Of a DNA stretch of 64,000 nt, positions 16,860-25,842 are shown one piece after another (position 1 is the first letter of the stretch; every line of letters begins with the position of its first letter). The DNA comes from Candidatus Melainabacteria bacterium RIFCSPHIGHO2_02_FULL_34_12 (GTDB lineage Bacteria > Cyanobacteriota > Vampirovibrionia > 2-02-FULL-35-15). Under the pieces are notes generated by a model. The model saw only the letters and a program-made list of their open reading frames with translations. It was not told the DNA's origin and searched no databases. The stretch spans positions 1-64,000 of the forward strand of contig MFRM01000019.1 in NCBI GenBank assembly GCA_001784555.1, in the 5' to 3' direction. Made by a program: the position numbers and the translations under genes.

Positions 16860-19310
16860 ATGCTTTTAAAACCTGTGGATTTAGTAGATCACGTAAAAAC
16901 ATTGCTGGCTCAAGACAGAGCTTACAAGGATAGATATGAATCTTTATTAAGAGCAAATCGAGTTAGTGATTTTAGTGATGCCAGCCCACATGAAGTTTTA
17001 GGTCCTCACATAGAAAATGATGAGTTAGTAATAAGAGCAAATTTAATTCATGCAAATAGAGCTTGGATTACTCCAGGTAACAATCTTGAAGACAGAAAAA
17101 TAATACCAATGCAAAGGCTACCTCATACTTCTGTTTTTGAAGCAAGAGTAGCTTTATCTGAGGGACAAAATCTGGGACATTATAAAATCGGATGTTCAGT
17201 AAACTCAGAACTTATAAGAGACGAGCTCTGGAGAATAGTTGATCGAAATTATAGACGTGGACTAAGAGCTCTGGATTTTGCAATCGAATCAGCTTTAGAA
17301 GCAAGACGGTTTATTGATGAAAAACAAATTCAACTCCTAGAGGATCCATATTTAGTCTCTCCTGATATTACCGAACAGGATATCTGGCTCTGGAATGAAG
17401 GCACCAATTACAGAAGTTATGAAAGATTTGGAGCAAGAATCAGAAATGTAGATAGCATAGAAGGAGTACATTTTACAGTTTGGGCACCAAATGCTTACAC
17501 AGTAAGTGTAGTAGGCAGCTTTAATGACTGGAAAGCCGGAGCACATCCTCTTTCTAGAATTAATAACTCCGGACTCTGGGGACTTTTTATGCCGGGACTT
17601 GGAGAAGGTACTCTGTATAAATTTGCTATTAAAGACAGGTGGGGTAATCTTATTGATTTTAAAGCAGATCCTTTTGCCCTATCATCGCAATTCCCAACAA
17701 AAAACGAACCTAATAAAACAGCTTCAATAGTTACTAACATAGATGGATATCAATGGGGAGATTCAGAATGGATGCAAAGACGTTCTGAGTCAAGCCCGGT
17801 TGAAAAACCAATGTCTACTTTAGAAGTTCATCCTGGCTCATGGAAAAGAATTAATCAAAGATATGACAATGAGGGTTTTTTAAATTATAGAGATTTAGCA
17901 CATGAAGTAGTAGCTTATGCAAAAGACATGGGTTATACACACATAGAACTTATGCCTGTAATGGAACATCCTTTTTATGGTTCATGGGGTTATCAACCTA
18001 CTGGATATTTTGCACCTACTGGCAGATACGGTAGACCTCAGGACCTCATGTATTTTGTGGACCACTGTCATCAAAACAACATTGGAGTATTTCCAGACTG
18101 GGTAGCAGGAAGTTTTTCAAAAAATATGGATGCACTAAATATGTTTGATGGTACACAAATTTTTGCTTATGAAGATGAGAGAAAAGGAGAACATAAAGAG
18201 TGGGGAACACTGGTGCCAGATTATGGAAAAGGAGCTGTTAAATCATTTTTAATTTCAAGTGCCATGTTTTGGCTGGATAAATATCATATGGACGGCTTAA
18301 GAGTAGATGCAGTGGCTTCAATGCTTTATCTGGACTATGACAGAGCTGGACAGCCATGCACACAAAATAAATACGGAGGAAATGAACATTTAGAAGCAGT
18401 AGATTTTTTAAGACAATTTAATACAGTAGTCCATGGAAATTATCCTGGAGTTTTAACCATAGCAGAAGACTCATCCTCATGGCAGGGAATAACTGCTCCC
18501 GCATCATCATCATGGCAAGCACTGGGATTTGATCTGAAGTGGAATATGGGATGGATGAACAATACTTTGGGACACTTAATAAGAGATCCTATTGGCAGAA
18601 GAAATGGTATTAGAAACGAACTTGTTAATTCAACATCATATGCATTTACTGAAAGATTTCTTCTACCTCTATCACATGATGAAGTAGTTCATGGGAAAGG
18701 ATCGCTCATAGGTAAAATGCCCGGAGACGAATGGCAAAAGTTTGCAAATCTCAGATTACTTTACGGATACATGTTCACATATCCAGGCAAAAAATTACTT
18801 TTTATGGGAAATGATATTGCACAGAAAAGAGAATGGAGTCATGATAGAGGACTGGATTGGCAGCTATTAGAAAAAGGTGAAAGGCACAGACAAATCAATA
18901 CTCTTGTAAAAGATTTAAATAGATTATATTTAACCCGTGGGGAACTGCATGAACTAGATCATTCTCAGTCCGGTTTTCAATGGATTGAAATTGATGATAA
19001 TTCATCTGTTATTGGTTATATAAGAAGATCCAAAGATCCTGATAGATTTTTTGTAGTGGTTTGTAATTTAACTCCTGTACCCAGAGAAAACTATGAGCTA
19101 AGTGTTCCGGGCGGAACATATAGAGAAATCTTAAATACTGATGATCTTAAATATGGAGGTGCTGGAAATCATAAAAATCCTGCAGATCTTCCTACTGTTC
19201 CGCTCTCAGCACATAAATGGAATTCAGATTATTCAACACAATTTCGAGATTCTGCAATCAGAATAACTATTCCGCCACTTGGCATCTCTATCTTTGAATA
19301 TAAGCCTTAG
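16860..19310 (+). CDS. glgB: 1,4-alpha-glucan branching enzyme
   Basis: 816 residues. It has an N-terminal domain, then a CBM48 (VHFTVWAPNAYTVSVVGSFN near 204) and a GH13 catalytic barrel. The nucleophile Asp483 is in DGLRVDAV, the acid/base Glu536 in AEDSS, and His606-Asp607 in LSHDEVVHGKGSL. The C-terminal beta domain ends IPPLGISIFEYKP. The enzyme introduces alpha-1,6 branches in glycogen. The ATG context is AAAACCATG with no Shine-Dalgarno sequence, directly after an octamer repeat. The last codons share sequence with a duplicated segment at 20316-20358. Confidence 0.96.
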   Translation: MLLKPVDLVDHVKTLLAQDRAYKDRYESLLRANRVSDFSDASPHEVLGPHIENDELVIRANLIHANRAWITPGNNLEDRKIIPMQRLPHTSVFEARVALSEGQNLGHYKIGCSVNSELIRDELWRIVDRNYRRGLRALDFAIESALEARRFIDEKQIQLLEDPYLVSPDITEQDIWLWNEGTNYRSYERFGARIRNVDSIEGVHFTVWAPNAYTVSVVGSFNDWKAGAHPLSRINNSGLWGLFMPGLGEGTLYKFAIKDRWGNLIDFKADPFALSSQFPTKNEPNKTASIVTNIDGYQWGDSEWMQRRSESSPVEKPMSTLEVHPGSWKRINQRYDNEGFLNYRDLAHEVVAYAKDMGYTHIELMPVMEHPFYGSWGYQPTGYFAPTGRYGRPQDLMYFVDHCHQNNIGVFPDWVAGSFSKNMDALNMFDGTQIFAYEDERKGEHKEWGTLVPDYGKGAVKSFLISSAMFWLDKYHMDGLRVDAVASMLYLDYDRAGQPCTQNKYGGNEHLEAVDFLRQFNTVVHGNYPGVLTIAEDSSSWQGITAPASSSWQALGFDLKWNMGWMNNTLGHLIRDPIGRRNGIRNELVNSTSYAFTERFLLPLSHDEVVHGKGSLIGKMPGDEWQKFANLRLLYGYMFTYPGKKLLFMGNDIAQKREWSHDRGLDWQLLEKGERHRQINTLVKDLNRLYLTRGELHELDHSQSGFQWIEIDDNSSVIGYIRRSKDPDRFFVVVCNLTPVPRENYELSVPGGTYREILNTDDLKYGGAGNHKNPADLPTVPLSAHKWNSDYSTQFRDSAIRITIPPLGISIFEYKP

Positions 19311-19392
19311 GTTTGCATTCTTTCTCAACACAAGCACCACAACAATACAATGTCCTGATACCATTACAGACATTTCTAAACACTGTTGCCAT
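19288..19392 (-). pseudogene. Remnant 3' end of a Cys-rich exported protein gene
   Basis: On the minus strand, overlapping the end of glgB, a 34-codon frame reads RTLYCCGACVEKECKPK. This aligns with the C-terminus KTLSCRGPCVEK of the intact Cys-rich gene at 20366-20698. A TAA lies just upstream in the same frame and no signal peptide can be reached, so it looks like a decayed copy. The rest of 19393-19536 holds no convincing gene. Confidence 0.45.
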
Positions 19393-19536
19393 AATGCATT
19401 ACACCTGGGCTTGCGGGACGATTTTCGAACTTTTCTGAGGAGTTGTAAAGCTGCCTGTGTCAAAACGATGACGGCATGTTGTCGAATGAATTTTGCCATG
19501 TTTGTCATAATCCCAAATACTTAAGATTTTTCTAAT

Positions 19537-19971
19537 CTAAGGAGTGGGAGTGGGAGAGGAATTTGACAATATAATTACCTTATAACATCCACATTCTTGA
19601 TCGTATGGCGGATCCTTACATACTCCATCTACTAATTGACCACCCCACATTAACTTGCATGATGCACCATCAATACATTGCTGACTTGTACATCCATTAT
19701 CAGGAGAAGGATTTGGGTTGGGAGATGGTGTGGGTGTGGGAGAGGGATTTGGGTTGGGAGAACTACGAACTATACAAACACGAACACCAGAATCATGTAA
19801 TTCACATGTTCCTTTACTAGAACACCCTGGCAATGAAGGATCAGCATCACATTGTTGACCTACGTCCATACAACCTCCACAAAAATTCCCATCAATGGCT
19901 GTAGCACTGTTATTGTTAATTGAATATAATGTCATCAATAAAAATATAATTAGACTCAAATATTTATTCAT
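19537..19971 (-). CDS. Exported Cys-rich protein with Pro-rich linkers
   Basis: 144 residues. A signal peptide (YLSLIIFLLMTLYSI, cleavage after NSATA) precedes a Cys-rich module (FCGGCMDVGQQC ... GCSSKGTCELHDSGVRVC). A PNPSPTPTPSPNP linker and a second Cys module (NGCTSQQC ... CKLMWGGQLVDGVC ... ECGCYK) follow, ending SPTPTP. Two small disulfide-bonded domains joined by Pro-rich spacers resemble secreted or surface Cys-rich proteins; the function is unknown. The frame continues to the C-terminus with another SPTPTP, so a further module may have been lost. It lies between the glgB tail and a related gene. Confidence 0.7.
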   Translation of the reverse strand: MNKYLSLIIFLLMTLYSINNNSATAIDGNFCGGCMDVGQQCDADPSLPGCSSKGTCELHDSGVRVCIVRSSPNPNPSPTPTPSPNPNPSPDNGCTSQQCIDGASCKLMWGGQLVDGVCKDPPYDQECGCYKVIILSNSSPTPTP

Positions 19972-20129
19972 AGATTACCTATACCCCTAGCATCACTATT
20001 GTAACTAGGTTAAAAGACTTATTGTACAAATAGGAGTCAGGGCAAAATTCCTAGTCAGTTGTCAAAGTTACGCAAAATATAGCAAGGCTTATTATGAAAA
20101 TCACTCTATTCCTGAGTTCATATCAGCTA

Positions 20130-20358
20130 AGCTTTTGCCTTAATCAACAGGTGCACCAGCCATTACAACAGCAGCTCTATCCATATAGACTTCTATATGT
20201 GTCATGCCTTCAGTTGCCATGAAAGTTCTTAAGTGCATACCATCTGAGAAACCAACCATCCCATCCATATTTTCATCTAGGTTAATAACCATTCCATTTT
20301 GCGGTTCTACAAAAATAATTCCGCCACTTGGGGTTTGTGTTTTTGAATACAAACCTTA
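20130..20358 (+). pseudogene. Remnant resembling the 3' end of glgB
   Basis: On the plus strand the last codons read IIPPLGVCVFEYKP then stop, close to the glgB terminus IPPLGISIFEYKP, and the downstream bases also resemble those after glgB. Further upstream the frame has no GlgB-like content. The opposite strand carries a 70-codon frame (20140-20352), which could instead be a small Met-rich protein. I read the block as a duplicated glgB tail; 19972-20129 holds nothing recognisable. Confidence 0.4.
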
Positions 20359-20365
20359 AATCTTA

Positions 20366-20698
20366 TTATTTTTCAACGCACGGACCACGACAGGAGAGAG
20401 TTTTTTTACCATCACATACGACTATAGAGACCTCCATGTCATCTAGTGAACAGTCCCAACAACTATCATATACATCTGAACAGTTAGTATTGCATGGAGA
20501 AGGAGAAGCTGCTGGTTGTCCAATACCAGGATTATAATTAGTTGGAGAGGGAGAATACGCTGGAACTGCTACCGAATTATTCGGTGCAACAGGAGGAGGA
20601 TATCCGCCTGGATAGTACTGTGCATTTGAACTTAAAACGCTAATACCAAGTATAAATAAAAACAGAAAACCACTTGCTTCGGAAATACTTATTTTCAT
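20366..20698 (-). CDS. Small exported Cys-rich protein
   Basis: 110 residues with a hydrophobic N-terminal segment (FLFLFILGISVL, cleavage after SNA). A Tyr/Pro/Gly-rich stretch (YYPGGYPPP) and a Pro/Ser-rich linker follow. The C-terminal Cys cluster is CNTNCSDVYDSCWDC ... VVCDGKKTLSCRGPC. The eight Cys in the last 45 residues suggest a compact disulfide-bonded domain. Its C-terminus is related to the remnant at 19288-19392. Function unknown. The gene is convergent with the glgB-tail-like segment, as the remnant is with glgB itself. Confidence 0.65.
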   Translation of the reverse strand: MKISISEASGFLFLFILGISVLSSNAQYYPGGYPPPVAPNNSVAVPAYSPSPTNYNPGIGQPAASPSPCNTNCSDVYDSCWDCSLDDMEVSIVVCDGKKTLSCRGPCVEK

Positions 20699-20882
20699 TA
20701 ATTATTACTCCTAAATTACTAATCTTAATTTTATATACCACTTATGAGACAGCACTATTAAAAACTACAGCTTTTAGACTATAGTGCTTACCCTTCTAAA
20801 GATTAAATAGCTTTAATAAAAAAGTATTACAGAGATATGTCTGTTTTTAAAATCAAGTACCAATTCCACAAAATCTTCCAGC

Positions 20883-20888
20883 TATAAT
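20883..20888 (+). promoter_or_regulatory. -10 element of amidohydrolase gene
   Basis: A perfect TATAAT lies 9 bases before the ATG at 20898, with no Shine-Dalgarno sequence and start context AAAACCATG. No good -35 box is visible. The predicted transcript starts within a few bases of the start codon. Confidence 0.5.
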
Positions 20889-20897
20889 GTTAAAACC

Positions 20898-22106
20898 ATG
20901 GCAATAATTACTGCAATTCCTTCTAACATCGTAAGCAGCCCTCATAGAATAGTCTTTAAAGGCGGTAAGTTCTATAATGCGAAAAATAATTCCTTTGAAA
21001 GAAAAGATGTTGAAGTTATTGATGGAAAGATTGGACGAACCGAAAGAGATATTCCGACTAATGAAAAAGGAACCGTTGTAAAAAAACTTTCAGGTAATTC
21101 ATTTGTCGGTCCAGGATGGATAGATCTCCATGCACATTTTTTTGGGTGCTGGGGAGAAGGAATGGATACCATTCAAGATGAGGTTTTTCTTGGGGTTACT
21201 ACCTCAGTGGACGCAGGCAGTGCCGGTCCAAAAAATATCGAAGACTTTATACAAGGTGCTTTAAGCGATGCCGACGGATATTTACTAGCGATGCTGAATA
21301 TTGCCCCTGGCGGTCTTGCAAATAGAACCGGGGAAAATAAAGAGTTAACCTGGCACAGTGCTATAGAAACCGCAGAAAAAGCAATTAAATATAGAGACAA
21401 AATTAAAATGATTAAAATTAGAATTGGAAAAACTCAGAATACTTCAGGTACACGGAGGCCAGCTCTTCTTATGGCAAAAGAAGCTGCTGAACTTGCAGGT
21501 CTTCCGTTAATGGTCCATATAGAAGATGGTGTTAAATTAAGAGAGATAATGGAAATCCTGCGTCCGGGAGATATCATCACACATGCATTTAGAAAAGATG
21601 GAGACTGCTGTCTACTTGACAGCAAAAACAGACTGAAACCCTATGTCGTAGATTTCTTAGCAAAAGGCGGAAGACTAGACATAGGACATGGAGCCGGCGG
21701 ATTTCATAAAGAAACTGTAGAAGCAGGAATTGCTCAATTAAAACTTCTGGAAAATCAGAACTATGAACCTCTTTCAACTTCAACTGATTTGCATTGTTTT
21801 AGTGTAAATGGTCCTGTCTATGATCTGCCTACTACAATAGCTAAGATGATTTCCCTAGGAATGACTAGAGAAGATGCAATTAGATCTGTTACAAGAACTC
21901 CAGCAGAAGCATTAGGACTTCCAGCTTCCAGATGGAGAATGCATAAAGGTGATCCTGCAAATTTGACCATATGGGAACAGGAAGTATCAGATCATAAAGT
22001 TCATAGATTTATAGATCCTCATAAGACTGTATGGAAAGGCAGAGAAATGCTTAAACCCACAATAGTTTTTGCAAATGGTCAGTTAATTGAAATAGGAAAA
22101 ATATAA
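20898..22106 (+). CDS. Amidohydrolase/deacetylase-family metallohydrolase
   Basis: 402 residues. Metal-binding DLHAHFF follows the GNSFVGPGWI strand, then VTTSVDAGSAG, the MIKIRIG strand with a probable carboxylated Lys, HIEDGVK, ITHAFRKDG, and DIGHGAGGF. The C-terminus (PANLTIWEQ) closes the composite beta domain. This matches the dihydroorotase-like amidohydrolase/deacetylase subgroup (EF_0837-like), whose substrates are poorly defined. It is convergent with an enolase-superfamily gene 7 bases away; the two might act in one sugar-acid or amino-sugar pathway, but that is inference. Confidence 0.85.
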   Translation: MAIITAIPSNIVSSPHRIVFKGGKFYNAKNNSFERKDVEVIDGKIGRTERDIPTNEKGTVVKKLSGNSFVGPGWIDLHAHFFGCWGEGMDTIQDEVFLGVTTSVDAGSAGPKNIEDFIQGALSDADGYLLAMLNIAPGGLANRTGENKELTWHSAIETAEKAIKYRDKIKMIKIRIGKTQNTSGTRRPALLMAKEAAELAGLPLMVHIEDGVKLREIMEILRPGDIITHAFRKDGDCCLLDSKNRLKPYVVDFLAKGGRLDIGHGAGGFHKETVEAGIAQLKLLENQNYEPLSTSTDLHCFSVNGPVYDLPTTIAKMISLGMTREDAIRSVTRTPAEALGLPASRWRMHKGDPANLTIWEQEVSDHKVHRFIDPHKTVWKGREMLKPTIVFANGQLIEIGKI

Positions 22107-22113
22107 CTCTAAA

Positions 22114-23556
22114 TTAATTTACATATTCAATTACTTTTCTTAAATCAGGGACATCTACCATCGGATCAAAACAAACCTCATGACCTCCAAGTCCTATACC
22201 TAATACATCAGCAGTAGGAAATTCATTTCCTGTAATTTTAATTCGCAATTCACCATCTCTAAACTCATATAGATAAGGCATAGTTCTTGCAGCTAGTTTT
22301 TTTTCATCTTCAGTTAACCAGTACCCGGACTTTGTTTTAAAAGCACCATTTAGTTCAGGATGACCAACATGTTTTATAGCACTAAAAAGGTGAACAGCCT
22401 GAGGAAAGCCAGTAGGATCAGCATGTGTTAAATCTTCAGCAGTAATAAAATGCTGTTTCCCACTTTTAGATTTCGCATATGCAAATGCCACATCATATAA
22501 TCCATGGAATGCTCCCTTACATAGTTTTAATGCTGCACCAGTTATTCCTTTTTCACTGGCAGATTCAAAAGAATTAAAATCTCCCCCGGATTCATCTATA
22601 AGAACAGATAGCCCGTACTTATCTCTTAGTTTAGCTATAGCATCTATTCCTTCAGTATGAATTTGTTCCAATTTATCCCGATGAAAAGGCTGTTCAAGAT
22701 ATTTTGTATTTGCTGCCATAGTTTTTAATCTAGGTTCAGCTGAAAACCTCTCTGCAAAAGCAAGTAAAGTATCCCAGCTTTCAAATGCCTCATTTCCATC
22801 TAAAGTCACTTCATAAGAATTTTTATTATATTTTTGAATTACTTCAGCCATCTGACAAAGACGTTCAATATTTTTATTTATATCATCATCTATCTTTATT
22901 TTAAATCTTCTTAATTTATAATTTTTAATTTCAGCTTCCAGTGATTCTCCGTCAGGAATTTGATCGGCTTCACATATAACATCAGGAAGTCCAACGGTAT
23001 ACCTAAAAGGCAAATATCTTGGTACTTCTGAGGAGCGATAAAGGATTTCATTGATAGGAACGCTACTAACTCCATCGCTCATTTTATGTAAATCAAATCC
23101 ACCATTATCTAGTATAAAATCAGTAGCATTTTCATTTTCAGCTCTACTCAATGCATCCAGAAGTGCTCTTCCTTCTATGGCTTCAATAGCCTGTAGTGCA
23201 AGACCAGTCGTATTAAGTTCAGAAGACATATCACGAAAATAATCACCACGCTCACGAGCTGCAGTAAACGGCATGTAAGCTTTTCCGTTATAATATTTCT
23301 GCACAGTACTTACTGCACGACTTGCAGCTGTAGTCATTGCACTTAAAAATTCACTTTCAATATTTCCTTTATCAAACCACCCGACCATTGCAAATTCATC
23401 AGCAGCTCCTAGATATTCTCTGCCATCTTTTTCTACTCCTATGAAAGAAATAATTTTAGGTACTTGATTCCTTGAGCTTTTTCCAAATCCTAGACCAAAT
23501 GGAACTGGTGTAGAAATAAACATTCCAGCTCTTGTAATTTTTACCTGTCCAACCAT
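22114..23556 (-). CDS. Enolase-superfamily (mandelate racemase/MLE-like) enzyme
   Basis: 480 residues, longer than the usual 350-400 because of an N-terminal extension. The superfamily residues are visible: RRFKIKID (KxK base pair), TLDGNEAF (first metal Asp), KYLEQPFHRD (Glu), LIDESGGDF (Asp-Glu), and LKLCKGAF with the opposite-face Lys. These enzymes abstract a proton alpha to a carboxylate to racemise, cycloisomerise or dehydrate substrates. The C-terminus GLGGHEVCFDP is unusual. Substrate unknown. Confidence 0.75.
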   Translation of the reverse strand: MVGQVKITRAGMFISTPVPFGLGFGKSSRNQVPKIISFIGVEKDGREYLGAADEFAMVGWFDKGNIESEFLSAMTTAASRAVSTVQKYYNGKAYMPFTAARERGDYFRDMSSELNTTGLALQAIEAIEGRALLDALSRAENENATDFILDNGGFDLHKMSDGVSSVPINEILYRSSEVPRYLPFRYTVGLPDVICEADQIPDGESLEAEIKNYKLRRFKIKIDDDINKNIERLCQMAEVIQKYNKNSYEVTLDGNEAFESWDTLLAFAERFSAEPRLKTMAANTKYLEQPFHRDKLEQIHTEGIDAIAKLRDKYGLSVLIDESGGDFNSFESASEKGITGAALKLCKGAFHGLYDVAFAYAKSKSGKQHFITAEDLTHADPTGFPQAVHLFSAIKHVGHPELNGAFKTKSGYWLTEDEKKLAARTMPYLYEFRDGELRIKITGNEFPTADVLGIGLGGHEVCFDPMVDVPDLRKVIEYVN

Positions 23557-23770
23557 ATATAATTACCTATAAATTTTTATGCTTTAAATTTAAAAGTGTA
23601 CTATTTAAGCTTGGATTTTAATATAAGTCATGATATTCTAAAGACAAATAATTAGTGAAATTAAGTATTAAAAATATTTAAGGAATATAAAATCAAAGTG
23701 AATTTCTGTTGAAATCATAGAGATTAATTTCTTTTTATCATAAATTCATTAGAAATGCCTAATTAGAATA

Positions 23771-23799
23771 TTGCTAAATTTTCCTATTTTAAGCATAAT
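23771..23799 (+). promoter_or_regulatory. Promoter of the multi-HTH gene
   Basis: TTGCTA (23771-23776), a 17-base spacer and CATAAT (23794-23799). The expected start site, 6-8 bases after the -10 box, coincides with the ATG at 23807. There is no Shine-Dalgarno sequence, so a leaderless mRNA is predicted. Confidence 0.6.
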
Positions 23800-23806
23800 A
23801 TAGTTA

Positions 23807-25669
23807 ATGGCTCAAAGAATTTCTAATCTAACTGTTTATAATCCTGACCTTACTCTCTATACAGGTAACACATCTTCCAAACTTACAAAAAGTGGCGAGG
23901 AGATACATCCAGTTGTTGATTTTTTTGACCGACATCAAGGTTTAATTCTAGATTTAATCAGAGAATGCCTTCAAACAGTAGGTAATAGATTTAGAGATTT
24001 ACTTACTGTTGAAAACGTAATGAGCGAAACATTTCTCAGACTAAGTGAAATCCCTGAATCTGATTTGACCGATGAAATAATCAGCTTTACTGTAAATAGA
24101 GTTTTAGGAAATAAAGGGCAGGATAAAAACACTGCGACATTTGACAGGCATAATATTATTGCATCCAGGCTTGCTGCAGCTGGCACAGATGATGTTGATC
24201 AGGTTTTAGATGCAATTGCATTCAGCCAAAACACCTTAGATAGCACTCCAGCTAGAGTGCATGACGACGGTGATCGCATTAAGCTTTTAAAACTACGTCC
24301 ATTTTTATTACAAAACCAAATACAAGCAACTGAGCTTTTAGCACAAGGACTTTCTGTAAATGAAGTTGCTGAGCTTACAGGAAGACATCCTCAAAACGTA
24401 AGAAGATCTTTAGGACAAATTAAAATAAGAGCAGCTATGTATATAGCAGAATTAGACGAGCCACTGGCTGGAAGTGGAATCAATAAAGAACTTTGGGCAG
24501 ATCTTAGCCCCAGACAAAGAGGAGCTATGGATATACATCTTTTGGGTATAGATGGCAGAACAAATATGGAACATAATGCTTTTCAAAATGATAAAGCACT
24601 TTCAAGAAGTCTATTTGAAACTCGACAAAAATTAGGCATTGACGCAAATGATATTTTTGAAATACGCAGAAAACAATTAAAACACAATGCTGGAAAGGAA
24701 ACTGTCCAAGAAACCTTTTTAAGGTTTCTTTATCCAGGCTGTATTCCAGAACCTAACGATAAAGACTCTCCTGTAAACTATAGAAAAGAGCTTTTTACTT
24801 CTTTATGCAGATTACTAGCAATATTACCTAAAGAACAAAGACATAGCGTAAGTCTGTATATTCAAGGCTTTAGAACATCTGAAATTGCTGAAATTACAGG
24901 CAGAGATTATAGTTCTGTAGAACATAGCCTTTTATATGCAAAGAAAAACTTGCAAGCATGTGTTGAAAAACTTAACACCTTAAAATGCCCTGAAGGAATC
25001 GATCGAATCAGGTGGGCTAGAATGCCAGAAAGAAGAAGAAACATTGTAATTGATTTTCTTAGTGGAATGAAGGTGGAAGATATTGCAAGAAAAAATGGCG
25101 TTGACAGGACGAAAATCTGGACACACCGTAAACAAGCCGAAAAAGAATTAAACATTTCAGAAGATCGCATGGAATTAATGCGTCGTGGAAATCCCTTAGC
25201 TGTAGAAACTCCTTTAGGTATTGATGAAACAAAATGGACATTATTACCTTTACTTGTAAGAAATATTGTTTCAGAATATTTATCAGGCAAAAAGATTACA
25301 GAAATCGAATCCAGATTTCGCATATCAAAATCAGAAGTTCATAAAAGCATAAACGAGGCTTGTGATAAATTACAATTATCCAGGGATCAGATGAAGCGTT
25401 TACATGACAGTAAACTAACCGATATAGAATGTCCTATTGGGATTAACAACACTGTATGGTCAGAACTGCAAATACTAACTAAAAATGTTTTATCTGAATA
25501 TTTATCAGGTTTAACTTATACAGAAATCAGCAATAAACTTGGATTTTCCACTAACACTGTCAGTGCTCATATGAAAAAAGCAACGGGGCTATTAAATCTA
25601 ACCGTAGATGAGTTACAAGCAATACGACTTGATACTGCAAAAATAAAAGAACGCAAAGAGGCAGCTTAA
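23807..25669 (+). CDS. Sigma-factor-like protein with multiple region-4-type HTH modules
   Basis: 620 residues. Residues 34-82 resemble sigma region 2 of ECF factors (FDRHQGLILDLIRECLQ ... VENVMSETFLRLSEIP). Region-4-like helix-turn-helix units follow at about 165-215 (ELLAQGLSVNEVAELTGRHP), 332-390 (YIQGFRTSEIAEITGRDYSS), 396-459, 471-533 and 543-605. The last three form a 74-residue repeat that starts with GI[DN]xxxW and contains EYLSGxxxxEI and a recognition helix; another GINxxxW start is at 224. One region 2 with four to six region 4 domains is not a standard sigma architecture. It could be an unusual sigma factor, an anti-sigma-like decoy or a DNA-binding protein. The gene stands alone. 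Confidence 0.7.
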   Translation: MAQRISNLTVYNPDLTLYTGNTSSKLTKSGEEIHPVVDFFDRHQGLILDLIRECLQTVGNRFRDLLTVENVMSETFLRLSEIPESDLTDEIISFTVNRVLGNKGQDKNTATFDRHNIIASRLAAAGTDDVDQVLDAIAFSQNTLDSTPARVHDDGDRIKLLKLRPFLLQNQIQATELLAQGLSVNEVAELTGRHPQNVRRSLGQIKIRAAMYIAELDEPLAGSGINKELWADLSPRQRGAMDIHLLGIDGRTNMEHNAFQNDKALSRSLFETRQKLGIDANDIFEIRRKQLKHNAGKETVQETFLRFLYPGCIPEPNDKDSPVNYRKELFTSLCRLLAILPKEQRHSVSLYIQGFRTSEIAEITGRDYSSVEHSLLYAKKNLQACVEKLNTLKCPEGIDRIRWARMPERRRNIVIDFLSGMKVEDIARKNGVDRTKIWTHRKQAEKELNISEDRMELMRRGNPLAVETPLGIDETKWTLLPLLVRNIVSEYLSGKKITEIESRFRISKSEVHKSINEACDKLQLSRDQMKRLHDSKLTDIECPIGINNTVWSELQILTKNVLSEYLSGLTYTEISNKLGFSTNTVSAHMKKATGLLNLTVDELQAIRLDTAKIKERKEAA

Positions 25670-25842
25670 CTGGAAGATATGGCAACAGTTGTAATGAGCT
25701 ATTACGTTGTACGTCTTACAAGGTTAAAACTTTTTGCATTTAATATTTAATTAATTATGTTTGATATAATCATCAGTCATATTAAACTTGTTTATTAAAG
25801 TTAAAAAGTTAAAGTTTAATTTATTTCAAAAAGGAGTTTCAT

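Noticed and set aside
20140..20352. Met-rich 70-codon minus-strand ORF as a firm gene
   Set aside because: It lies opposite a segment that resembles the glgB tail, has no ribosome site and no recognisable domain.
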